This document shows positions 10,968 through 18,387 of a stretch of 64,000 nucleotides of DNA, one piece after another. The position numbers and the translations under genes are program-made. This stretch comes from Spiroplasma sp. BIUS-1 (GTDB lineage: Bacteria > Bacillota_I > Bacilli_A > Mycoplasmatales > Mycoplasmataceae), in assembly GCF_010365805.1 (NCBI RefSeq), contig NZ_CP048386.1, positions 124,001 through 188,000 on the forward strand. Reading direction: 5' to 3'. The notes beneath the pieces were generated by a model that searched no databases, was not told where the DNA came from, and was given only the letters and a program-made list of their open reading frames with translations. Position 1 is the first letter of the stretch. Each line of letters opens with the position of its first letter.

Positions 10968-11043
10968 GCTGATGTGGCTCAATTGGCAGAGCAACTGACT
11001 TGTAATCAGTAGGTTGTAGGTTCAAGTCCTATCATCAGCACCA
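10968..11043 (+). tRNA. tRNA-Thr (TGT)
   Basis: 76 bases; acceptor GCTGATG/CATCAGC, stem ACTGA/TCAGT with loop CTTGTAA giving TGT, encoded CCA. Last gene of the first tRNA group; a terminator follows. Confidence 0.96.
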
Positions 11044-11056
11044 CGCAAGAAATTAC

Positions 11057-11080
11057 CAACCATAAATGGTTGTTTTTTTA
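11057..11080 (+). terminator. Terminator of the first tRNA group
   Basis: CAACCA and TGGTTG pair around TAAA, followed by seven T. Confidence 0.85.
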
Positions 11081-11119
11081 TTGCTAAATCTATGTATTAT
11101 ATAATTAAGGAGAAATAAG

Positions 11120-11497
11120 ATGAAAAAAAATCTATCTTTAATTGCTTATATTTCATTAGCGATTGCTTTACTAAATCAAGTTTTTGTAATTGCTTTTGTA
11201 AAACCAATATATAGCAAAATTCATCCTGAAAATACATTAGATGAATTGGCTTACATAATAATAACTATATGTGTAGTATTTTTAATTTGTATTGGTCTTG
11301 TTGGGCTAATATTTATAATTAAAAATACTGTTAAATCAGCTTTTGTTGGATCAATTATTTTGATAACTTTAGGAGTTCTTTTAATGTGTACTTTAATTTC
11401 ATTCACATGAATTTTTGGAAGTATAAACATAATACTTGGTATATTATTGATAACTGTTGGGTCAATTCATTTAAAAACTACAAGAGAATACTTATAA
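11120..11497 (+). CDS. Small multi-pass membrane protein, function unknown
   Basis: A 125-residue hydrophobic protein with about four predicted membrane helices (roughly residues 8-30, 45-72, 78-98 and 100-117) and a short charged C-terminus. One TGA (11408-11410) encodes Trp. The ATG follows AAGGAG at a good distance. It lies between two tRNA groups with its own terminator overlapping the stop codon. I do not recognise a family; no charged residues within the helices point to a transport function. Confidence 0.75.
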
Positions 11498-11520
11498 TTT
11501 TTTAAAGATAAGTATTTTAA
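11488..11520 (+). terminator. Terminator overlapping the end of the small membrane gene
   Basis: AATACTTAT (containing the last codons and stop) pairs with ATAAGTATT downstream, ending in TTTT. The loop is long (about 12 bases), so strength is uncertain. Confidence 0.55.
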
Positions 11521-11561
11521 TAAAATCAAAAAAATGTTATTATAAATTTGTTAATTTTAAC

Positions 11562-11637
<76 letters not shown>

Positions 11638-11642
11638 TTCAT

Positions 11643-11727
11643 CCGGAATTGGCGGAATTGGCAGACGCACCAGACTTAGGATCTGGCGTGGTAACACGTG
11701 GGGGTTCAAGTCCCTTATTCCGGACCA
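11643..11727 (+). tRNA. tRNA-Leu (TAG)
   Basis: An 85-base type II tRNA with a variable arm (CGTGGTAACACG), acceptor CCGGAAT/ATTCCGG, stem CCAGA/TCTGG and loop CTTAGGA giving TAG. It would read the CTN leucine codons, which are scarce in this AT-rich genome but clustered in the potA leader ORF. Confidence 0.95.
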
Positions 11728-11737
11728 TAAAGAAGCT

Positions 11738-11775
11738 TAATCACGAAAGTGATTTTTTTTTTTTTTTTTTTTTTT
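11738..11775 (+). terminator. Terminator with a 23-base T tract
   Basis: AATCAC and GTGATT pair around GAAA, followed by an uninterrupted T run from 11753 to 11775, far longer than the other terminators of the window. Confidence 0.85.
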
Positions 11776-11789
11776 ATTGAATATTTCAA

Positions 11790-11818
11790 TTGCAATTAAA
11801 ACTTAAACTCTATATATT
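11790..11818 (+). promoter_or_regulatory. Promoter of the uracil permease leader
   Basis: TTGCAA (11790-11795), a 17-base spacer and TATATT (11813-11818). Transcription would start near 11825, about 20 bases before the leader ORF. Confidence 0.7.
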
Positions 11819-11844
11819 CTTTTTTAAGGAAAGTTGGAGAAATT

Positions 11845-11943
11845 ATGAGAACTCTTATTTTGGTTATTACAAAGCACAAATTAAAAGTACAAGAGTCTTT
11901 AACTTCTCTATCTTTTCATTTTTCTGAATTATTTTATATTTAA
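11845..11943 (+). CDS. Leader ORF of the uracil permease gene (32 codons)
   Basis: A short ORF starting ATG-AGA-ACT after GGAGA (11836-11840) and ending TAA at 11941-11943, 2 bases before an intrinsic terminator. The 32-residue product is not recognisable as a protein family. The second half of the ORF (about 11897-11940) is extremely T-rich on the coding strand, so its RNA is a U-rich tract directly ahead of the terminator. This arrangement is the one known from the E. coli pyrBI leader, where slow RNA polymerase at low UTP lets the ribosome catch up and disrupt the attenuator. That it works this way here is inference; the ORF, its ribosome site and the hairpin are seen directly. Confidence 0.6.
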   Translation: MRTLILVITKHKLKVQESLTSLSFHFSELFYI

Positions 11944-11945
11944 TT

Positions 11946-11975
11946 AATCAACCATTTTATTGGTTGATTTTTTTT
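11946..11975 (+). terminator. Attenuator ahead of the uracil permease gene
   Basis: AATCAACCA pairs with TGGTTGATT around TTTTAT, followed by eight T. It stands between the leader ORF and the permease start, so read-through is required for expression. A TGGTT at codons 5-7 of the leader could pair with AACCA as a weak alternative. Confidence 0.85.
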
Positions 11976-12007
11976 GTAAAAATTCATTATAAGAAAAGGA
12001 GAGTATT

Positions 12008-13405
12008 ATGGAAGAAAATAAAAAAATAGATTTGATTTTACAACCAAATCAAAGACCTAAAAATTTTGGACAGTGAACTATATTGTCTATCCAACATGTC
12101 TTTGCGATGTTTGGGGCAACCGTTTTGGTTCCGATGGTTATAAATCAAACTGCAAATGATGAGGTTATAAATATCTCAATGGCATTGTTTTGTTCTGGTT
12201 TTGGAACATTAATCTACATAGCCTTAACTATGGCAAAAGTTCCTATTTATTTAGGTAGCAGCTTTGCTTATATGACTGTTTTGGGAACGGGTTGAAAAGA
12301 TTGAGGTAATTCAATTTTTATAGCAGTATTTGCCGTGGGGTTAGTTTATATTTTAATGGGTTTTATTATTCATTGAACAGGTGTTAAATGAATTAAAAAA
12401 GCATTTTCACCAATAGTTGTTGGACCAATAATAATAACTATTGGTTTAAGTGCTGTACCAAGTGCTTTACAAAACATAGGTTTTGCAGCAGCTCAAAATC
12501 CCCAAGATAATGCTTGAGGTAATTATCCACAATGACTGGCAATAATAATTGGTGTTATCACATTTCTTGTTGCAGCCATTTGCATGCTTAAGGCTAAAAG
12601 TTTTTTAAAGGTCATACCAATTCTTATGGCTTTGACTGTAGGTTATGTAATATCTTTGATATTACACTTTAGTTTAACAAAAACTGGTTATCAAATAATT
12701 CACACAGAATATATAACAAATACAAACCAATGAGAGTGACACCCAAGCTTTAAAAAAGTTTGAAATGTTGATCCAAAAACTATTGGACCTGCACTTGTAG
12801 CCATTGTTCCAATATCTATGGTAACAATGGTTGAACACCTTGGTGATCATATAAATATTGGAAATATGACAGGAAGAGATTTTATTAAAAATCCTGGAAT
12901 TAGTAGAACTTTAATTGCTGATGGAGTTGCCATGAGTTTGGCAGGTCTTATAGGGGGTCCTGCAAATGCAACATATGCAGAAAATACAAGTGTTGTTGGT
13001 TTAACTAAAGTTGCTAGTGTTTGAGTGACTGGACTTGCTGCTATATTTGCTATCGCAATGAGTTTCATTGCGCCAATAAATCAAATAATAAGAATGATTC
13101 CTTCTCCAGTAATGGGAGGAATAAGTTTAATGTTGTTTGGTATGATAGCTTCCAATGGGATTAAAATTATGATTGATTCAAAAATAGATTTAACTAATGC
13201 AAAAAACTTAATAGTTATTTCTGTAATTCTTGGTGTGGGTGTGGGTATGTCAATTATGAAAAGTGATATTATAATGGGTTCATTTCATATAACAGGATTA
13301 TTCCTGGCAACCTTTTTAGGAGTTTCTCTTAACCTACTTCTACCTAATCATGACAACTTAGGAATAGCTACTATATTTAGAGGTAATAAAAAAAAGAAAA
13401 AGTAA
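12008..13405 (+). CDS. uraA: Uracil permease (NCS2 family)
   Basis: A 465-residue NCS2 nucleobase transporter with about 14 membrane helices in the 7+7 inverted arrangement. Family signatures are the N-terminal LSIQHVFAMFGATVLVPMV, the substrate-binding Glu in MVTMVEHLGDHINIGNMTGRDF, and the GGPANATYAENTSVVGLTKVASV segment, which resembles uracil rather than purine permeases. It imports uracil from the host, needed because Mollicutes lack pyrimidine synthesis. Trp is encoded by TGA throughout (for example 12074, 12293). AAAAGGAGAG precedes the ATG. Expression is probably controlled by the leader ORF and attenuator just upstream. A Lys-rich tail ends the protein. Confidence 0.88.
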
Positions 13406-13459
13406 TATTTATTTTTTAAAAAAATAACTCTAAAATATATATGTTAAGGGGTTAAAATA

Positions 13460-13996
13460 ATGAAAAAAATATTTGTATTAGATGTGATTGCTTTTCTTTT
13501 ATTAGTGTTGGTGTTTAGCGTTATTGGTTTAGGAGTAAAATTTGGTGATATTTCATCTCATGTTCTACCGTTAATGAAAATTTGAACTATGTCACAATCT
13601 GGTTTTAGAGCAAATTATTGATATGGATTTGCTGTTGTATCTTTAGTGTTTATGTCTTTAATTCTTGTTATTGATCTAATTTCTGTGAACTTAAAAATAA
13701 GCTACAATTATGTAAGTTTACTTTCTGCTTTAAAAGGTTTATTTACAATAATGATACTAACTTTTGTATCGGTTATATTCATTGACTACTTTGTTGAAAT
13801 TGGACAAGCTGCAAAAATTATTAATAATAACAAAGTAAAATTATCAATTGATGCTAGAGGTGTTGTTTCAATTTTATTTACAATAGCAGTATACATAACC
13901 ATAACTGCAACAGCTTTCAATTACAATTCTATTTGTAAACTAGCAGCGGTTCTTGCAAAAAAACAAAAAGAAAACCAAAATGATTCTGTAAATTAG
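13460..13996 (+). CDS. Four-helix membrane protein, function unknown
   Basis: A 178-residue membrane protein with four hydrophobic segments (about residues 5-30, 52-75, 90-112 and 135-158) separated by short loops, and a polar Lys/Gln/Asn-rich C-terminus. In-frame TGA codons (for example in KIWTMSQSG and NYWYGF) encode Trp. It follows uraA by 54 bases and has a weak ribosome-binding site (AAGGGG), so it may be co-transcribed with the permease. I do not recognise the family. Confidence 0.7.
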
Positions 13997-14010
13997 AATC
14001 ATTTTTTTAA
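13980..14010 (+). terminator. Terminator overlapping the stop of the four-helix protein gene
   Basis: ATGATTCT and AGAATCAT pair around GTAAATT, which contains the TAG boundary, followed by seven T. Confidence 0.85.
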
Positions 14011-14070
14011 TAGATTTCATAAAAATAGCTATTTACTTTATAATCATTATTAGTAAAATGAGGTGAAAAT

Positions 14071-14904
14071 ATGAAATTAAAAGAAAATGTTCTTATTTTT
14101 TCAGATTTAGATGGAACTGCATTAGCTAGTGATCATAAATTTAGTGAGTATACAAAAGACATAGTTAAAAAAGTGTATGAAAAAAATTATTATTTCATAC
14201 CAGTTACAGCAAGATGTACAATGGATACATTTGAACAACAATCAATTTATCTTGGTTTAGATAAATTAAATGGGCTTGCTGCTGCTAACAATGGAACTCA
14301 CATATATGACTTTAAAGAAAATAAATGAATTAAAAAAGAATACATTAGTGAAGAAAAGTTGAGAGAAGTATTTGAAACAACTTTTGGTAAAATTGGGAAA
14401 TACAAAGTCCACTTTATTGGAGATGACATATATTATGTTTATGGTGAAGGTGAAAACTCAAGATATTGAAGCGATATAATGGGAACTGATTATAAAGTTA
14501 TTGAAAATTTTGAAGAAATAACTAAAAAAATTAATCATATAACTATAATTCTTGAAAAAAATCCAAGTCAAGAAAGTGTTGAAGAATTTTACAAAGATTT
14601 TTCAGGTATAAGCAATGAACTTGATATAATTAAATATACAGATAGGGTTTATGAATTGGCCATCAAAGGGATTCATAAAGGGTCTGTAGTTAAAGAGGTC
14701 TTAAATTATCTAGGATTAGATGAATCAAATACAACAACTTTTGGATTTGGAGACAGTTTTAACGATTTCGAGTTAGCTGCACAAGTTGAAAACTTTGTGG
14801 CAGTTGAAAATGGTTTGAAAGAACTAAAGGAAAAAGCAACATTTGTTACTAAAAGTAATGATGAAAATGGTGTTGCTGATTTCATAGAAAAAAATATACT
14901 TTAA
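14071..14904 (+). CDS. HAD-superfamily hydrolase, Cof type (first of three)
   Basis: A 277-residue cytosolic phosphatase of the Cof/YidA class. Motif I is FSDLDGTALAS (residues about 11-21) with the nucleophile and acid Asp; motif IV is FGFGDSFNDFELA near residue 230, and the middle holds the C2B cap domain. Such enzymes dephosphorylate sugar phosphates, FMN or pyridoxal phosphate; which one is not visible. Two TGA codons (14326, 14467) encode Trp. It has GAGGTG before the ATG and is followed after 14 bases by trxA and then another HAD gene, so the three probably form one operon. Confidence 0.88.
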
Positions 14905-14918
14905 AGGAGAACAAAAAA

Positions 14919-15224
14919 ATGGCAGTAAAAGTAATTAATACAGTAGAAGAATTTGATCAAGAAATTGCAAAAGAAGCAACAGTTGTTGATTTCTTTGCAG
15001 AATGATGTGGTCCTTGTAAAATGTTAGCACCTATCTTCGACCTAACTTCAAACGAAGAAAAAGATGTTAACTTTATTAAAGTTGATACAGATAAATTAAC
15101 AGAAATAGCACAAAGATATAATGTTATGTCTATTCCAACTTTAATAATGTTTAAAAATGGAGAAGTTGTTAAACAAAACAGTGGGTTCATGTCAAAAGAC
15201 ATTTTAAAACAATTTGTAAAATAG
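14919..15224 (+). CDS. trxA: Thioredoxin
   Basis: A 101-residue thioredoxin with the redox site WCGPC at residues 29-33 (the Trp is a TGA codon), the cis-Pro in MSIPTLIMFKNGE and normal fold length. It reduces protein disulfides in the cytosol. AAAGGAGAAC precedes the ATG. It is sandwiched between two HAD phosphatase genes. Its reductase is not adjacent; the flavoenzyme at 56229-57209 is related to thioredoxin reductase but lacks the CxxC site. Confidence 0.96.
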
Positions 15225-15237
15225 GGGGTATAAAAAA

Positions 15238-16062
15238 TTGGTTAAATTAATAGCACTTGATGTTGACGGGACATTAGTTAAAAAGAAGAATTTAGTATCA
15301 AAAACAAATATAAAAGCAATTAATGAAGCTCGTGAACGCGGTGTTAAAATTTGTATTGCAACTGGAAGAAACATAACAAGAGCTATGAAAGTTGCAAAAG
15401 CAATTGGAATTGATTTGGCTCACGAATATGTTATTACCCTTAATGGTGGAGCTACTTATAAATATGAAGGAACTGCAACACCTAAGTTAATTGAAGAACA
15501 TTTATTTGAATTAGAAGACTTTAAAACAATTTATGATAAAGCAAAAGAATATAAATTAAGTACATTTAGTTATGCAAAAGATCCAAATGTATCTTATGTT
15601 GTTAAAAAAAACTTATTCACATATGTTCTTAAAAAAGTTTCTGGAAGAAAATTAATTAAATATAACAGAGATGAAGTAAAAGATACTTCATACAAAATAA
15701 TAATTTATGGTAACAAAAAAGGTATTGCTAAAATTAAAGAGGACTTAAAACCAAAACAATATGAAATGTTTTCATGAAGTTATGTTCCTCATTCATCAAA
15801 TATCGAAGTTAATCCAAAAGGTGTTGATAAGTTATTTGCTCTTCAAAATGTAGCAAAAGATTATGGAATTGACCCTAAAGATATAATGTTCTTTGGAGAT
15901 GGAGACAATGACATGAGAGCTATTAAGTGAGTTGGACACGGAATTGCTATGGGAAATTCTAAAAGAGAATTAAAAGAAATAGCTAACTCTTCAACTAAAA
16001 GTAATAAGCAACACGGAGTTGGTTACTATATAAGAAAAGAATTATTGAAAAGCACTAAGTAG
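15238..16062 (+). CDS. HAD-superfamily hydrolase, Cof type (second of three)
   Basis: A 274-residue Cof-type phosphatase starting at TTG (15238), 13 bases after the trxA stop and preceded by TAGGGGGT. Motif I is LDVDGTLVKK, motif II the Thr in CIATGRNITRA, motif III the Lys of VNPKGVDK, and motif IV FFGDGDNDMRAI; all catalytic residues are present. TGA codons at 15775 and 15928 encode Trp. It ends in a hairpin that includes the TAG stop. Substrate unknown; it differs clearly from the neighbouring HAD gene upstream, so this is not a recent duplication. Confidence 0.88.
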
Positions 16063-16075
16063 TGCTTTTTTTTAT
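16048..16075 (+). terminator. Terminator overlapping the stop of the second HAD gene
   Basis: AAAAGCAC and GTGCTTTT pair around TAAGTA, with the TAG stop inside, followed by TTTTTATTT. Confidence 0.85.
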
Positions 16076-16084
16076 TTTATATTT

Positions 16085-16114
16085 TTGATAAAACAAAATA
16101 AAAAAATATATAAT
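16085..16114 (+). promoter_or_regulatory. Promoter of the polyamine transporter leader and operon
   Basis: TTGATA (16085-16090), an 18-base spacer and TATAAT (16109-16114); predicted start near 16121, about 25 bases before the leader ORF. Confidence 0.7.
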
Positions 16115-16145
16115 TATTTTATGAAAAAACAAAAGGAGAATTACT

Positions 16146-16271
16146 ATGAAATTACAAAACGTAATAAATATAAATCAGTATTTAATTTCAGAATGATTTA
16201 ACGTAGTAATTACTCGTGTTGAATGATTTGAAAAAGTTTTAGAGACCGAAATGCTCCTCCTGATTGCGTAA
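16146..16271 (+). CDS. Leader ORF of the polyamine transporter operon (41 codons)
   Basis: A 41-codon ORF with its own strong ribosome-binding site (AAAGGAGAA, 16132-16140) that ends 57 bases before potA. Two TGA codons encode Trp. The last eight codons are GAA-ATG-CTC-CTC-CTG-ATT-GCG and stop, using leucine codons that look rare in the rest of the window. The CTCCTCC at 16254-16260 is complementary to the AAAGGAG of potA (16314-16320) and identical in sense to the anti-Shine-Dalgarno of 16S rRNA. The stop lies within the 5' arm of a hairpin. By analogy with polyamine-sensing leader peptides (speFL, eukaryotic AdoMetDC uORF) I infer regulation by polyamine-dependent ribosome arrest. Confidence 0.6.
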
Positions 16272-16320
16272 TCAATTTTAATAAAATTACGCGTTAAAAA
16301 TTTAATATTTTTTAAAGGAG
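16254..16320 (+). promoter_or_regulatory. Hairpin and anti-Shine-Dalgarno element between leader and potA
   Basis: GCGT (16266-16269) plus AATTTT (16274-16279) pair with AAAATT (16283-16288) plus ACGC (16289-16292), with an AATC bulge. The leader stop codon lies in the 5' arm. CTCCTCC just before it can alternatively cover AAAGGAG (16314-16320). The two arrangements place ribosome position on the leader in control of access to potA. The pairings are seen; the switching is inferred. Confidence 0.5.
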
Positions 16321-16328
16321 AACATATT

Positions 16329-17384
16329 ATGAACAACAATAATATTTTAGAGATTAGAAATCTTACTAAAAGTTATGATGGAAAAGTTGTTTTAAAAGGT
16401 GTTAGTTTTAATATTAAAGAAGGTGAGTTTATAACTCTATTAGGGCCTTCAGGTTGCGGAAAAACCACTACTTTAAATATCGTTGGAGGAAGAGAAAAAC
16501 AAGACTCTGGTGATTTACTATTTGAAGGAAAAGATTTAACTCCAATTCCAAGTAATAAAAGACAAATAAACACTATTTTTCAAAACTATGCACTTTTCCC
16601 TCATTACGATGTTTACGACAACATTGCTTATGGATTAAGAATTAAAAAAATGAAAGAAGACTTAATCACAAAAGAAGTAATGCAATATATTAAGAAATTT
16701 TCACTAGAAGGAATGGAAAATAAAAGAGTTCACGAACTTAGTGGTGGTCAAAAACAACGTGTGGCTATTGCAAGAGCTCTTATTTTGAAACCAAAAATTT
16801 TACTTTTAGATGAACCAATGTCAGCTCTTGACGTTCAACTAAGAAAAAGAATGCAAGACGAACTAAAAGAACTTCAAGAAGAAATTGGAATTACTTTTAT
16901 TTTAGTGACTCACGATCAAGAAGAAGCTTTAACTTTAAGTGACAGAATAGTTGTAATGAATGATGGACAAATTCAACAAATTGGTTCACCAGAAGAAATT
17001 TACAATGAACCAGAAAATAGATGAGTTGCAAACTTCATTGGAGTTTCAAATGTTATTGGTGATGGTGAATTTGTAAAAGATCTTAAAGTTAAATTTGATG
17101 GGAAAGAATTCGACTGTACAGATAAAGGTTTTGGTGAAAATGAAACAAACATTGATATTGTTTTAAGACCAGAAGATTTACAAATTTCAGGACCTAACAA
17201 AGGGTTCTTTAACGGTGTTGTTGAAAATATAATTTTCAAAGGGGTACACTATGAAATTACAATTAAAACAGAAAACAGAACTTATACAGTTCACACAACT
17301 GAATATCATGACTTTGACAAAGAAGTTTCTATTAAATGAAATCCAGAAGATTTACATGTAATGTGAAAAGAGATCGATGAATAA
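16329..17384 (+). CDS. potA: Spermidine/putrescine ABC importer, ATP-binding protein
   Basis: A 351-residue importer ATPase. Walker [10 protein letters not shown] is at residues 39-47, Q-loop in [21 protein letters not shown], signature LSGGQKQRV at 137, Walker [13 protein letters not shown], and switch His in THDQEEA. After about residue 240 a TOBE regulatory domain follows ([12 protein letters not shown] and on to the end). TGA at 17022 encodes Trp. It energises polyamine uptake through PotB and the PotC part of the downstream fusion. AAAGGAG lies 8 bases from the ATG. The end overlaps potB by 8 bases. Confidence 0.94.
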
Positions 17385-18387
17385 TCTAAATAACGAAAAA
17401 GACATTATTGAACAACAAAATAATGTTGAAGTAGAAAAAGAATTAGATGATATAGAAAACATTGAATCTGAAGGATCAGAAATAGAAATAGAAATACCAA
17501 AGATCAAATTTAAAGATAAAGTTGCTGAATTTAAAATTGTAAAAGGACTTAAAGGAAAAGTTTGACCTATTTTATTACCATTTATGGTTGTGATGGGATT
17601 TTTAGTTGTGCTTCCACTGTTAGGAATCATAATATTTTCTATTATTGAAGCAACTGGAAATAGTATTAAATTCAAATTAGACTTTTCTAACTTTATAAAA
17701 TTACTAACATCAGGATCAATACTTTTTGTGTTAATGCTGTCTATTTTGTATGCTTTTGTTGCAAGTATTATTTGTGTGGTTTTTGCATACCCAATAGCTT
17801 TAATAATGGCACAATTAAAAAATAAAATGTTAGCTAAAAATGTTTGAGTTTTAGTTACTCTTCCAATTTGAATAAGTATGATCTTAAAAATTTTAGGATT
17901 AAGAAGTTTATTCTTGTTGGTTTCACCAACAGCTCTTGGAACACCAATTGCAGTTATTATAGGTATGGTATATATGTTTTTACCATTTGCAATTTCACCA
18001 ATATATAATGCAATTGAAAATCAAGATAAAAATTATTATTTAGCAGCTTTAGATTTAAAAGCAAGTAAATCAAAAGCATTTTGACACACTACATTTAGAC
18101 AATCACTTCCAGGTGTTTTTGCTGGATTTACTTTAGTTTTAATACAAGCAGCAACTTCATTGTTGATTGTTAGATATATGGGTGATGGAAAAATTAACTT
18201 AATAACAACCATTATTGAAAATTACTTCTTTAGAGGTACTGACTTTACTTTTGGTGCAACTATTGCTATTGTTTTAGCTTTAATTTTATTTGCAATAATG
18301 GGAATTATGAAATGAATTTCAAATAAATTCGAAGTGAAAGGAGCGTCAAAAAAATGAAAAAATTCTTCAAATCAAGTTACTTCTTAA
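17377..18387 (+). CDS. potB: Spermidine/putrescine ABC importer, permease PotB
   Basis: A 336-residue permease. The first 60 residues are an acidic, Glu/Asn-rich cytoplasmic extension absent from E. coli PotB; the remaining part has six membrane helices and the EAA-type loop (YYLAALDLKASKSKAFWHTTFRQSLPG, near residue 220) that docks on PotA. TGA codons at 17563, 17845 and others encode Trp. It overlaps potA by 8 bases and the potCD start by 34 bases, so the importer is translated as a tightly coupled unit. Confidence 0.9.

Noticed and set aside
10794-11012. Open frame of 72 codons across tRNA-Glu, tRNA-Val and tRNA-Thr
   Set aside because: It overlaps three clear cloverleaf tRNAs and has no ribosome-binding site; chance frame in GC-richer tRNA DNA. 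The same applies to frames at 22772-22960, 23071-23295 and 23131-23430.
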